This document shows positions 34,223 through 42,795 of a DNA stretch of 59,636 bases, one piece after another. The translations under genes and the position numbers were made by a program. The notes beneath the pieces were generated by a model. It searched no databases and was not told the origin of the DNA. It saw only the letters and a list, made by a program, of their open reading frames with translations. Position 1 is the first letter of the stretch. Every line of letters starts with the position of its first letter. This DNA is from Companilactobacillus nuruki (lineage in GTDB: Bacteria > Bacillota > Bacilli > Lactobacillales > Lactobacillaceae): contig NZ_NIPR01000063.1 of the NCBI RefSeq assembly GCF_002872255.1, positions 1-59,636 of the forward strand, read 5' to 3'.

Positions 34223-34978
34223 TTAACGCAATTTATATAATTTAGCTGGCCGACCGCTTTTGCCATGCTGCATTCCAATCTCGGAAAACAGATGAGCATG
34301 AGTCTTACGAAAGTTTGAATTATCAATATTCTCAACAGGTTCTTTCCAAAATGTTGAATAGACGGCACGGGCCTGTTTAAGTGTGAAATTGTCGCCAAGA
34401 ATTAATAGGATTGTTGGCAAATAGTCTAATCTATTGGTTACCCTTTGGAAAGCTAATCTAAGAATTAATTCATGATCATCAACTAAATGATTGGCATTAT
34501 GATATTTTAATAAATTATTATAAAAGTCATTTGCTGAAATTTTTTCATTTAATGTTTGAAAAACTAAATTACGATATTTTAGAAGATAACAATTTTCGGA
34601 GTAATCGATTTCAAACCATTCCGCATCTTTAGCTCCATATCCAGCAGTTAGTTCGGGCATTGAAGGTAAATAGGTCATATAAGTTAATGCAATTTCTCTA
34701 TGTTCATTACTGCGATGAACATTACTAAAAGTTGCCAGTTGTTCGGTATAAAAGTCTGGTAATGTGATACCAATTTTTTCTCTGATTAATCTTAATGAGG
34801 ATTCCTCAGCATTTTCGTTATTACGAAGCATTGTGGTAGGCAACCCCCATTTGTCAGCGTTTGTTCCTAGAGAATTTTTTATAAGAAGTATTAAGATTTT
34901 TTTGGAAGTTTCATCGTAACTCCAAATAATATTGACTATATTTATACTTAAATAAGCACTTGAATCATTTTTTTCCAT
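34223..34978 (-). CDS. nrtR: NrtR-type Nudix-domain transcriptional regulator
   Basis: A 251-aa regulator of NAD metabolism. The N-terminal ~150 residues are a Nudix domain with a degenerate Nudix box (SSLRLIREKIGI: the REx2EE glutamates are not conserved), as in NrtR proteins that bind ADP-ribose without hydrolysing it. The C-terminal ~90 residues form a winged helix (RLDYLPTILLILGDNFTLKQARAVYSTF, ending HGKSGRPAKLYKL). SD GAGGGTG. It is followed by the NiaP-like gene, a classical target. Confidence 0.85.
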   Translation of the reverse strand: MEKNDSSAYLSINIVNIIWSYDETSKKILILLIKNSLGTNADKWGLPTTMLRNNENAEESSLRLIREKIGITLPDFYTEQLATFSNVHRSNEHREIALTYMTYLPSMPELTAGYGAKDAEWFEIDYSENCYLLKYRNLVFQTLNEKISANDFYNNLLKYHNANHLVDDHELILRLAFQRVTNRLDYLPTILLILGDNFTLKQARAVYSTFWKEPVENIDNSNFRKTHAHLFSEIGMQHGKSGRPAKLYKLR

Positions 34979-35047
34979 TCTAAAAACACCCTCTGATTGA
35001 TATTAAATCCATTATAATTTACTTTCTGTACACTTACAGCTTTATAT

Positions 35048-35076
35048 TTGCTTCACAATTAAATTGATTATATAAC
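35048..35076 (+). promoter_or_regulatory. Promoter of the WxL gene
   Basis: TTGCTT (35048-35053) and TATAAC (35071-35076) are 17 bases apart. Transcription would start near 35083. Confidence 0.5.
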
Positions 35077-35082
35077 TACCGT

Positions 35083-35164
35083 GGAGATTAGGAAATCTCC
35101 AAAAGATGGCATAATAATGTCATTCCCTGGAACCCTAGGCCTAATGCTATCTTTTATGATAGGT
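35083..35164 (+). promoter_or_regulatory. Structured 5' leader of the WxL gene
   Basis: From the expected transcript start: GGAGATT/AATCTCC hairpin with AGGA loop (35083-35100), ATGGCAT/ATGTCAT hairpin (35106-35123), and CTATC/GATAG hairpin (35147-35162) with nearby GAACC/GGTTC pairing. A 5'-end hairpin can stabilise mRNA. I recognise no known riboswitch. Confidence 0.45.
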
Positions 35165-35209
35165 TCTAATTCATATCGGTGTATACATCGTATATGGAGG
35201 GGAAATATA

Positions 35210-35830
35210 ATGAAAAAAATTTTAAAAAATAGTTTGTTTATAGGTGAAGCATTATTAGGATTTGGATCAATTGGAGCTAGTGGAATGATCGTCAAGGCTG
35301 CTGATACATCTTCCACTACACCGGATCCACCAACGACAACTAGTGCAACTGCGACATTGACGCCAGGAACGATCACGATTAAATCGGCACCAAGTATTAC
35401 TTTTGGAACAGTAGCTTCGAGTGCAGATGATACTAACTATACATCGACCGCATTTACTTCTCCTTTGGCCGTAGCTAATCAAGGTCAAGAAACTGGTTGG
35501 ACGGTAACGTTAGCCGAATCTGGCTTTAGTTCAACTGTTTCAGGTCAACCATCATTAACGGGTGCTAAATTAACAATGGGCAACTCTACCAAGGCTCCAA
35601 CAGTTGCTGCAGCAGATGCAGATAATACTTCAACGGCACCAATTTTGACCAGTCCGTTGGCTATCACAAATAGTCCAGCTACTATTTTTAAAGCTGGAGC
35701 TGGACAAGGCATTGGTACATTTGCCGCAACTTATGGCTCTGGAGATGCTAATCTTTATGTTCCAGCTGGTGATGGTGGAGGTTCCTATACTTCGACCTTA
35801 ACTTGGACATTGTCAAATGCTCCATCCTAA
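35210..35830 (+). CDS. WxL-domain surface protein
   Basis: A 206-aa exported protein. Residues 1-29 are a signal peptide ending VKA-A, then a short Thr/Pro-rich segment. The WxL domain carries its two motifs, GWTVTLAES near residue 102 and LTWTLSN at the C-terminus; these domains bind peptidoglycan or partner DUF916 proteins. The ATG is behind GGAGGGG; a longer frame upstream overlaps the hairpin leader and is rejected. A terminator separates it from the DUF916 gene, which probably lowers expression of the latter. Confidence 0.87.
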   Translation: MKKILKNSLFIGEALLGFGSIGASGMIVKAADTSSTTPDPPTTTSATATLTPGTITIKSAPSITFGTVASSADDTNYTSTAFTSPLAVANQGQETGWTVTLAESGFSSTVSGQPSLTGAKLTMGNSTKAPTVAAADADNTSTAPILTSPLAITNSPATIFKAGAGQGIGTFAATYGSGDANLYVPAGDGGGSYTSTLTWTLSNAPS

Positions 35831-35838
35831 AAATCATG

Positions 35839-35876
35839 AAGAAGGGGTATATTATTATGTACCCTTTCTTTTTTTC
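35839..35876 (+). terminator. Terminator between WxL and DUF916 genes
   Basis: AAGAAGGGGTA pairs with TACCCTTTCTT (one G-U) and is followed by TTTTTT; its T-run ends where the next SD AGGAGG begins. Confidence 0.8.
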
Positions 35877-35890
35877 AGGAGGATATTGAT

Positions 35891-36928
35891 GTGAAAAAAT
35901 ACCTAGGGATTTTGTTAGCTTTTTTTACGGTGACACTAAGTTTGATATTTAATCAACAAGCTGTATCGGCCGCTTCTACTAGTAATGTTAATTACAGTAT
36001 TTCAGCAGAGTTACCGGATAATCAGGCTGCTTCTAATATAAGTTATTTTGATTTAAAGGTAGCACCAAATCAAAAGGAAACCATTAAGTTTAAAATAAAC
36101 AATAATGATGTAAAGGATCATACTTATAAAGTGGCTGTAAATCGGGCCACAACTGATTCTAATGGTGTAATTATCTATAACCAGCATGATGTTCAACCTG
36201 ATGATAGTTTGATTTATAATATTGAAGATTTAGTTAAATATCCTAAAGAGGTAACTGTTGATAAAAATTCATCAAAGGAAATAGCAGTTGATATAAGCAT
36301 GCCTAAAGAAAAGTTTTCAGGAGTGTTATTGGGAGGAATTCTGGTTGAAGAAAATAATCAAATTAATGGTACTCAAACAGTAAAGGGAGTAACTTTAAAA
36401 AATAAATATGATTATGTTTTAGGACTACAATTACAGGAGAGTACTGATATAGTCAAACCAGACCTGAAATTTGTTAAAGCTTATCAAACATCTAATCAAG
36501 GACAAATATATATTGCTGGTGAGTTAGATAATGATGTTCCCACTTTAGAAAAGAATGTTTCAGTTGATGCTAAAATAACACATAAGAATAGTCCAAAAAT
36601 AGTATTAAAATCATCCAAGAAGAATATGTCAATTGCTCCAAATAGCAATTTTGATTATCCAGTGAATGTTAATTCGACTAATGGTATTGATAAGAATAAG
36701 CGATTGAAACCAGGAACTTATACAATGTATTTGAATGTGAAATCCAATAATGGTAATGATCATTGGAATTTAAAGCGTAATTTTACTATTACAAGTAAAC
36801 AAAATTACAAAATAAATAAAAAGATTCCAGATCGTTCTAAAGATATTTGGATCGTTCTAGGAGTAATTGCCATACTTATTAGTGTAGCAATTAGTGTTAT
36901 TTGGAATTATAGAAAGAAGAGAAATTAA
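35891..36928 (+). CDS. DUF916/DUF3324 membrane-anchored surface protein
   Basis: A 345-aa protein with signal peptide (1-~27, VSA-A), extracellular DUF916 (~30-150, YFDLKVAPNQKETIKFKI) and DUF3324 (~160-305) immunoglobulin-like domains, and a C-terminal membrane helix (~317-338) ending in YRKKRN. These proteins form surface complexes with WxL proteins. GTG start, SD AGGAGG. With one WxL partner and no LPXTG protein beside it, this is a minimal form of the Csc-type cluster. Confidence 0.87.
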   Translation: MKKYLGILLAFFTVTLSLIFNQQAVSAASTSNVNYSISAELPDNQAASNISYFDLKVAPNQKETIKFKINNNDVKDHTYKVAVNRATTDSNGVIIYNQHDVQPDDSLIYNIEDLVKYPKEVTVDKNSSKEIAVDISMPKEKFSGVLLGGILVEENNQINGTQTVKGVTLKNKYDYVLGLQLQESTDIVKPDLKFVKAYQTSNQGQIYIAGELDNDVPTLEKNVSVDAKITHKNSPKIVLKSSKKNMSIAPNSNFDYPVNVNSTNGIDKNKRLKPGTYTMYLNVKSNNGNDHWNLKRNFTITSKQNYKINKKIPDRSKDIWIVLGVIAILISVAISVIWNYRKKRN

Positions 36929-37009
36929 AAATATAAATTGATGCACACACAAAAAATTTTTGATTAGATTTAATTCTAATTTTAGTGATGAGAATTTAAA
37001 TTACAGCGA

Positions 37010-37053
37010 AATAGCCTATGTTGATTTTATTAATATAATCAACATAGGCTATT
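37010..37053. terminator. Bidirectional terminator
   Basis: AATAGCCTATGTTGATT pairs perfectly with AATCAACATAGGCTATT, ten-base loop, between DUF916 and SMR genes. Confidence 0.9.
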
Positions 37054-37076
37054 ATTTTGAACAATTAAAACTATTT

Positions 37077-37388
37077 TTAAAATATATTAATTAAAATAGT
37101 ACCTGAAATAACTAAAATTAATCCAGCAATTGACGGCATAGAAATTGATTCATGGTAAAAGACGATACCAGCAATAGTTACCAAAATTAATCCAACGCTG
37201 CCCCAAGTGGCATATGTCAGACTCAGTGGGAGACGTTTCAAAACGTGCGATAGGACAAAAAGACAGATAAAATATGACGTTAATGTACCTAACGTTGGTA
37301 AAAGGTTAGTGAAACCGTCTGTTTTTTTTAAAAGTGAAGTCCCTAAAACCTCAAAACTGATTGAGATCAAAAGTAGTAAGTAATTCAT
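37077..37388 (-). CDS. SMR-family small multidrug/guanidinium-type exporter
   Basis: A 103-aa four-helix transporter. The conserved acidic residue is E13 in ISFEVLGTSLLKK, and SLTYATWGSVGLI in helix 3 is typical. It works as an antiparallel dimer using proton exchange. Single SMR gene, so a homodimer is expected. Weak SD (GGGGAT). I see no ACGG-loop guanidine riboswitch before it. Confidence 0.88.
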   Translation of the reverse strand: MNYLLLLISISFEVLGTSLLKKTDGFTNLLPTLGTLTSYFICLFVLSHVLKRLPLSLTYATWGSVGLILVTIAGIVFYHESISMPSIAGLILVISGTILINIF

Positions 37389-37510
37389 AGGCTCTATCCC
37401 CGATTAAAAAATTTTCTTTCAAATAGCATACACGCTTTTAGATCAAAATACACGATTTATTTATAAAAAATTGTATTAATTATTTTGATATATTAAATCA
37501 CGTGAAAAGG

Positions 37511-37538
37511 TTTACATTTGTAAATATTGTGATATTCT
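37511..37538 (+). promoter_or_regulatory. Promoter with overlapping palindrome before OYE gene
   Basis: TTTACA (37511) is also the left arm of TTTACA-TT-TGTAAA; TATTCT at 37533-37538 is a -10 at 16-base spacing. A repressor at the palindrome would block the -35. Confidence 0.5.
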
Positions 37539-37562
37539 GAACAAAAAAGCGAGGCTATGAAG

Positions 37563-38753
37563 ATGACAGATTATAACTTTTTAAAGCCATATACATTTGA
37601 AAAGAAGAATATTACGATTAAGAATCGAATTGTAATTCCACCAATGACTGAGGAAATGAGTTTTTCAAACGGTGAGGTTACAAGTGATGAATTACGTTAT
37701 TATCATATGCACAGTGGTGGAGCTGGAATGTTTATTACTGCCACTGCTAATGTCAATGCTTTAGGTAAAGGTTTTGAAGGCGAACTCAGTGTAGCTGATG
37801 ATAAATTTATTCCCAGTTTAACTAAATTGGCTGAAGCAATGCATAGAGATGGGACTAAAGCAATTTTACAGATTTTTAGTGCTGGTAGAATGTCATCAAC
37901 TGTAATTCTGCGCGGTCAACAACCAGTTAGTGCCAGTGCCATAAAAGCAACTAGAAATAATTCCGAAACGCCACGTGAATTAACTGAAGCTGAGATAGAA
38001 CAAACTATCAAGGATTTTGGACAGGCTACTAAAAGGGCTATTGTGGCTGGGTTTGATGGTGTTGAAGTTCATGGTGCAAACACTTATTTAATTCAACAAT
38101 TCTTTTCACCACATTCAAATCGTAGAACCGATAAATGGGGTGGTTCGATTGAAAAGAGAATGACTTTTCCATTGGCAGTGGTTGATGAGGTTCAATCATC
38201 AATTGATAAATATGCTGATAGGCCATTCTTGTTAGGTTACCGTATTTCACCAGAAGAAATTGAAACTCCTGGTATTAGATTTGATGATACTTTGCAATTG
38301 ATAGATGCTCTAAGGCAAAAGCCATTGGATTATTTGCATGTTTCAATGGGGGATGTTTGGAGAAAGTCATTAAATGATAAATCAGTTATTAAACCATTGA
38401 ATTTGACGATCAAAGAACATCTTGGCAATTTACCATTAATCGGTGTTGGTGATATTCAAACTCCAAAGGATGCTGAAAAGGTTCTTGATGAAGGAATTGA
38501 TTTTGCAGCAATTGGTCGAGAAATACTTCGTGAACCTCATTGGGTACAAAAAGTTATTGATGGTGATGAGGATGCTATTCGTTACACGATTTCACCAGAA
38601 GATCATGAGGAGTTAGGTTTAAATGGAACGTTCTGGGACTTTTTATTAGGAGCATTCCATGATGGACTGCAATTGAGCAGTGAACCACATACTAAAGATG
38701 ATCGAGAGAAATTTAATAATGCTTTAGATCATATTTTTGGTGGTGGAAAATAG
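37563..38753 (+). CDS. Old-yellow-enzyme-family NADH:flavin oxidoreductase
   Basis: A 396-aa FMN-dependent TIM-barrel oxidoreductase. KNRIVIPPMTEEMSFSNGEV is the FMN-binding start, GFDGVEVHGANTYLIQQFFSPHSNRRTDKWGGS holds the catalytic HGAN and arginine, and GVGDIQTPKDAEKVL binds the FMN phosphate. It reduces activated alkenes or related substrates. I use the ATG at 37563, 8 bases after GAGG. It lacks the C-terminal iron-sulfur/FAD domains of 2,4-dienoyl-CoA reductases. Monocistronic. Confidence 0.88.
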   Translation: MTDYNFLKPYTFEKKNITIKNRIVIPPMTEEMSFSNGEVTSDELRYYHMHSGGAGMFITATANVNALGKGFEGELSVADDKFIPSLTKLAEAMHRDGTKAILQIFSAGRMSSTVILRGQQPVSASAIKATRNNSETPRELTEAEIEQTIKDFGQATKRAIVAGFDGVEVHGANTYLIQQFFSPHSNRRTDKWGGSIEKRMTFPLAVVDEVQSSIDKYADRPFLLGYRISPEEIETPGIRFDDTLQLIDALRQKPLDYLHVSMGDVWRKSLNDKSVIKPLNLTIKEHLGNLPLIGVGDIQTPKDAEKVLDEGIDFAAIGREILREPHWVQKVIDGDEDAIRYTISPEDHEELGLNGTFWDFLLGAFHDGLQLSSEPHTKDDREKFNNALDHIFGGGK

Positions 38754-38766
38754 AAGGGTAAAAAAA

Positions 38767-38822
38767 TATAAAGCAAAGAGAGCCAGCAATCAATATCGAT
38801 TACTGACTCTCTTTGCTTTATA
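38767..38822 (+). terminator. Terminator of the OYE gene, CTAGTAATC family (variant)
   Basis: A 24-25-bp stem: TATAAAGCAAAGAGAG pairs with its mirror at 38807-38822, and the inner arm is CCAGCAATC/GATTACTGA with two mismatches on this strand that become G-U on the other. Confidence 0.8.
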
Positions 38823-38899
38823 TAGAACGTCTCTGCTATAGTATCGAATTTTTCCGCTTTTTTATTTCTCAGGTAATAAATAATTAGAAAAAAAGTACT

Positions 38900-38928
38900 A
38901 TTCTGATATGTCAGAATGGGAATTGACA
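38900..38928 (+). promoter_or_regulatory. Inverted repeat and -35 before the ABC pair
   Basis: ATTCTGA-TATG-TCAGAAT at 38900-38917 is a perfect inverted repeat 5 bases upstream of TTGACA (38923-38928). The -10 (TAATTT, 17 bases on) is poor, so an activator site is possible. Confidence 0.4.
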
Positions 38929-38985
38929 TGGATATCAAAATATATTAATTTTATTGATGATTTTAATAGGTAGTGAGGTTGTTAT

Positions 38986-39693
38986 TTGAAATTTGAAAAT
39001 GATTTGGCAATCTTTAAAGTGCAATTAAAGATTGCCTTTAAAGATAAGTTTTATTTTGTCTATACCTTAATAGTTCCTATATTTATGATTTTTATTAACA
39101 AAACTCAAGATTTCCAAGACAACGAGTCACTTTATATTTATTGGTCATATATCGTTGTGACAACTGTCTTTAATGGTTTTTTGCTCAATATTATTAGGTT
39201 ACGAGAAAGCGGGTTCTTTAAAACCTTAACATATCTTATGGGTTCGAAATATTCGATTGTTTTATCGAATTTATTTGTTCAAGTTGTGATTATTCAATTA
39301 GAGATTCTATTGTTTAATTTAATCGTTTTTCTATTTATCATCAAAGTTTCTCTAATGACTTTTATTTATGGATTCTTAGCAACCTTTTTAGCAACATTTC
39401 TTGTTTCGGCTATGTTATCAGGGGCATTATTAATAAGAATAAGAAAGAGTACCTTTAATTTATTTTGTGGAATTTTCTTTATTTTAGGGATAGCATTATT
39501 AGGAAGTCGTCCAAGCGGTGTCATTGAATATGTTCAAACTGTTTTAAATCCTTTTCAATTGATTTATGGATTATATATATTTCCCTGTTCTACAGTTGGT
39601 TTTCAAATTCTGATGATGCTTTGTGTTTGTGGATATTTGTTAATAGGGGCAATGATGTTTAAAAATATTTCAATTAAACAAAAACTTAAATGA
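38986..39693 (+). CDS. ABC-2-type transporter permease
   Basis: A 235-aa membrane protein with about six helices. The first soluble stretch (FKVQLKIAFKDKFYFVYTLIVPIFMIF) and the RLRESGFFKTL coupling block match ABC-2 exporters of the lantibiotic-immunity/drug type. TTG start with GTGAGG 9 bases upstream. It overlaps the SD region of the ATPase gene next to it. Cargo unknown. Confidence 0.78.
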   Translation: MKFENDLAIFKVQLKIAFKDKFYFVYTLIVPIFMIFINKTQDFQDNESLYIYWSYIVVTTVFNGFLLNIIRLRESGFFKTLTYLMGSKYSIVLSNLFVQVVIIQLEILLFNLIVFLFIIKVSLMTFIYGFLATFLATFLVSAMLSGALLIRIRKSTFNLFCGIFFILGIALLGSRPSGVIEYVQTVLNPFQLIYGLYIFPCSTVGFQILMMLCVCGYLLIGAMMFKNISIKQKLK

Positions 39694-39704
39694 GGTTAGT
39701 AATT

Positions 39705-40322
39705 TTGAAAGTAGAGAATTTTATTTATGAGTATCGTTTGAAAAATATTTTTCAAAATGTAAATTTTTATTTTGAAGATTGTCAGTTGAATTTTATTTTA
39801 GGTGAAAATGGAATAGGCAAAACGACAATACTTGACTGCATTGCTAATGTAGATGAAGCTAAGGATGATAGTTTTTTGGGATTCCCAAATAATTGGGAAA
39901 TAGCTTACTTAGCGCAGGAAAATGGATTCAACGTTGGATTGACAGCCAGTGAAATTATTTGTTTCGTGAAGCAATTAGAAGGGAATGTTCAATTGGAGGT
40001 GCCTAACATAATTGAAGAAATATTGCATTTTAAATTTATAGATCTAACCATTGAAGAAAGAAAATTGTTATTAATTTATTTGAATACAATGGTTGATAGA
40101 GAGCTTTATTTGTTTGATGATCCAGAAAAGTACCTTAGATTGTCCTATTCACAAATGGTATTTGAATGGCTTCGCCAGTTGGTTGATTTAGGCAAAACGG
40201 TTATTGTAGCAACTAATAGATTAGATAATATTTTTGATACTGACAATGTCAACTATATTAAAAATAATCAGGAAGTATTAGCAGACAGTTATCTGAAGAT
40301 TAAGGGACGAATGGCGTTTTGA
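39705..40322 (+). CDS. Degenerate ABC ATPase subunit
   Basis: A 205-aa ATPase-like protein. Walker A is intact (GENGIGKTT) and a Q-loop is visible (AYLAQEN). The LSGGQ signature is missing (the position reads LTIEERKLLL), Walker B has D in place of the catalytic E (LYLFDDPEK), and the switch His is N (VATNRL). It may pair as a regulatory or slow ATPase with the permease upstream. I start at TTG 39705, 9 bases after GAGG; the ATG at 39690 overlaps the permease stop and has no SD. GC is very low. Confidence 0.72.
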   Translation: MKVENFIYEYRLKNIFQNVNFYFEDCQLNFILGENGIGKTTILDCIANVDEAKDDSFLGFPNNWEIAYLAQENGFNVGLTASEIICFVKQLEGNVQLEVPNIIEEILHFKFIDLTIEERKLLLIYLNTMVDRELYLFDDPEKYLRLSYSQMVFEWLRQLVDLGKTVIVATNRLDNIFDTDNVNYIKNNQEVLADSYLKIKGRMAF

Positions 40323-40371
40323 TTTTTAAAATTAATGTTCAGTGATAAAGTACTAACTGAGGTGTAGAAAA

Positions 40372-40926
40372 ATGAATGAAATTCAAAAACTAGATAATGG
40401 CGAATGGTATTATTTTCTGGATGATGAGATAGTCAAAAGAAAGGCTAAGGCTGCTAAACTGTGCCAGGAGTTCAATGAAATATCTGCTAATAATCCTGAA
40501 GAACAGACTAAAAAAATTAAAGAAATTTTTGGTTCTTATGGGAATAATATTTCAGTTCAAAGTCGTTTTAATTGCGATAATGGGAAAAATATCCATGTAG
40601 GAAATGATTTTTTAAGTAATTATAATTTAACTATCCTAGATATTGCACCGGTTAATATCGGGAATAATGTCATGATTGGACCTAATGTTGATATTTATAC
40701 AGTGAATCATCCTATGACGGCTAAAGGACGCCGTGAATATCTTGCTAAGGGATTACCAGTAACAATTGGTAATGATGTTTGGATTGGCGGCAAAGTTTCA
40801 ATTATGCCAGGAGTTACTATTGGCGATAATGTAGTGATTGCTGCTGGGGCAGTTGTTACTAAAGACGTACCGAATAATTCTTTAGTTGGAGGTGTGCCAG
40901 CTAAGGTTATAAAAGAATTGAATTAA
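40372..40926 (+). CDS. Sugar O-acetyltransferase, hexapeptide family
   Basis: A 184-aa LacA/Maa-type acetyltransferase. The N-terminal helical part is followed by a beta-helix with [28 protein letters not shown] (catalytic His), [26 protein letters not shown]. It is a paralogue of 23022-23642 but lacks about 22 residues there. SD GAGGTG. It follows the ABC pair by 49 bases and may be in its operon. Confidence 0.87.
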   Translation: MNEIQKLDNGEWYYFLDDEIVKRKAKAAKLCQEFNEISANNPEEQTKKIKEIFGSYGNNISVQSRFNCDNGKNIHVGNDFLSNYNLTILDIAPVNIGNNVMIGPNVDIYTVNHPMTAKGRREYLAKGLPVTIGNDVWIGGKVSIMPGVTIGDNVVIAAGAVVTKDVPNNSLVGGVPAKVIKELN

Positions 40927-40975
40927 AAATAACCATCAGAAGAAGTTACATTGATGTCTTCTGATGGTTATTTTT
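40925..40975. terminator. Bidirectional terminator
   Basis: AATAACCATCAGAAGA pairs perfectly with TCTTCTGATGGTTATT across a 13-base loop, A/T runs outside. Confidence 0.9.
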
Positions 40976-40991
40976 TGTTTAGACCAATTTA

Positions 40992-41951
40992 CTAAACTAT
41001 TTTTTTTACTTTTACATAATTGTAATATTCTTGATATTTGTTTTTTGAAATGTAGCCAATATTCTCTTCGAGTGCATTAGCTTCCCCTGCGGCCATTGAG
41101 CATTGAATAAGATTTTTATCTGATAGATTATTCTCAATAGCATAAGCCAAAGCACCAACAGAGGAATCACCACTACCCGTGGGGTTAACGGCGGTAATAG
41201 GCTTAACAGTTGCAGAATAGATTGAAGATTTAATTTTAGCAAAACAACCCTTAGACCCCATAGAAACAATTACTATTGGAATATTATCCATAGAGCAGGC
41301 ACTAATTAATTTAGCAATATCATTTGAAGCAATAGGGGAAATTTCTTTTAGCTCATGAATATTAGGTTTAATAGCATAAGGAAAAGTACAGTTTTCACTG
41401 CAAAGTTTCAAGGTCTTTTTTAGAACATCTTGGGATGTATCTAAGATAACTTTGATATCTAGATTTAGGGAATTAATTAATGAAATTAACTGATAATAAA
41501 TATCCTCATCAACTCCAATTGGAATGTTGCCACTTATAACGACAATATTAATTGAACGAGTATTAATTATATTTTTTATTTTAGAAAGTAATTGATTTAA
41601 TTCATTATTACTTATTCTGGGACCTAATTCATTAATTTCCGTTTGTTTTCCAGAATCATGCATAATTGTTATACAATTTCTTGTTTCATCGTGGCATTTA
41701 ATGAATTCATTTTTCATGGGATTATTTTTTAGAAGTACATTTAAATTATCAGAGAAATATTGACCATTATATCCACCCAAAAAACCAGTAACAATAGCTT
41801 GAGAACCTAAAATCGATAGTACTCGTGCAGCATTAACACCTTTGCCGCCTAATACTTTCAATGGGGCAGTTCGATTTACTGAATCAATATTCAATGTATC
41901 TAATTTATATAATGTATCTACCGATGGATTTAAGGTCACAGTTAAGATCAT
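40992..41951 (-). CDS. PfkB-family hexose kinase (1-phosphofructokinase/tagatose-6-P kinase type)
   Basis: A 319-aa kinase of the FruK/LacC group. TVTLNPSVDTLY at the start, VLGGKGVNAARVL in the sugar site and NPTGSGDSSVGALAYA with the catalytic Asp at the C-terminus are diagnostic. It phosphorylates a keto-sugar phosphate, commonly fructose 1-phosphate or tagatose 6-phosphate. SD AAAGGAG. It is downstream of the DeoR regulator and faces a PTS-aldolase operon, where its product would be split by an aldolase. Substrate not fixed by sequence. Confidence 0.85.
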   Translation of the reverse strand: MILTVTLNPSVDTLYKLDTLNIDSVNRTAPLKVLGGKGVNAARVLSILGSQAIVTGFLGGYNGQYFSDNLNVLLKNNPMKNEFIKCHDETRNCITIMHDSGKQTEINELGPRISNNELNQLLSKIKNIINTRSINIVVISGNIPIGVDEDIYYQLISLINSLNLDIKVILDTSQDVLKKTLKLCSENCTFPYAIKPNIHELKEISPIASNDIAKLISACSMDNIPIVIVSMGSKGCFAKIKSSIYSATVKPITAVNPTGSGDSSVGALAYAIENNLSDKNLIQCSMAAGEANALEENIGYISKNKYQEYYNYVKVKKIV

Positions 41952-41997
41952 TTTGAGTTTCTCCTTTACAGATTATTTAATAGCCTTCAATTGTGTT

Positions 41998-42741
41998 TTA
42001 AATGACGTTATACCATTTTGAATATTTTTTTAGTTGTTCATCACTAATTTCATTATCAGTTACCAAATAGTCCACCTTATCAGAAGTAATAAATGTATAC
42101 ATATCACTCTCATCGAATTTAGTATGATCAGCTACAATTACAATTTTTTTACTATGTTTAAAGGCTTCCATTTGGATATGACCCTCTCCAGTATTTGCAG
42201 TGGTTATATTTTGATTGTAAATACCATTTGTAGATCCAATAGCATAATCGAAAAGTAGGTTCTCAAACGACTTAATTGCAACTTCACCGTAAAACTCACC
42301 GGTAGTTTTGTGAAGCTTTCCCCCAGTTAACATAACGTCCTCATTGTTATCTATAAAATAATTGAATGCTTCTAAATTATTGGTAACTATATGTAAATCC
42401 TTATTGATTAATTGTGGAATAAGCGCGTGAATAGTTGTTCCTGCACCAACAAAGATATTTTGTCCATTTTCAATGATGGGATCAATTTTATCAGCAATTT
42501 GCAATTTCAATTTATTATTTAAGCTTAATTTTTCCTTAGTAGTTTTTTCCTTTTTATTTTCCGGTAACGATTCAACTCCACCTCTGACTCTTTTTAACTT
42601 CTTATTTTTTTCTAACTCAGATATATCCCTTCTAATCGTCATTCCCGTGACGTTAAGCATACTGGCTAGTTCTTCAGTTTCTATGTAACCCTTAGTATTA
42701 ATTATTTCGATAATCTTGTCGTGACGTTCTTCCTTTATCAT
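41998..42741 (-). CDS. DeoR/GlpR-family sugar regulator
   Basis: A 247-aa repressor: N-terminal HTH (IETEELASMLNVTGMTIRRDISELEKNKKL, RVRGGV) and a C-terminal ribose-5-P-isomerase-like sensor with VGAGTTIHAL and VVADHTKFDE. These sense sugar phosphates. It is the first gene of a two-gene unit with PfkB, 46 bases apart, divergent from the PTS operon, whose control region carries TGTTC/GAACA boxes at 10-bp steps. Confidence 0.88.
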   Translation of the reverse strand: MIKEERHDKIIEIINTKGYIETEELASMLNVTGMTIRRDISELEKNKKLKRVRGGVESLPENKKEKTTKEKLSLNNKLKLQIADKIDPIIENGQNIFVGAGTTIHALIPQLINKDLHIVTNNLEAFNYFIDNNEDVMLTGGKLHKTTGEFYGEVAIKSFENLLFDYAIGSTNGIYNQNITTANTGEGHIQMEAFKHSKKIVIVADHTKFDESDMYTFITSDKVDYLVTDNEISDEQLKKYSKWYNVI

Positions 42742-42795
42742 TTTTTCACCTTACTTCGTTCGCTCTATTCAACATAATAGCACATAATTCTTTTG

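Noticed and set aside
35081-35209. In-frame extension of the WxL gene to an upstream ATG/GTG-type start
   Set aside because: It covers the hairpin leader and has no SD; MKKILKNSL behind GGAGGGG gives a proper signal peptide.
37389-37510. Guanidine riboswitch before the SMR exporter
   Set aside because: No paired ACGG/ACGR loop hairpins are present on the minus strand.
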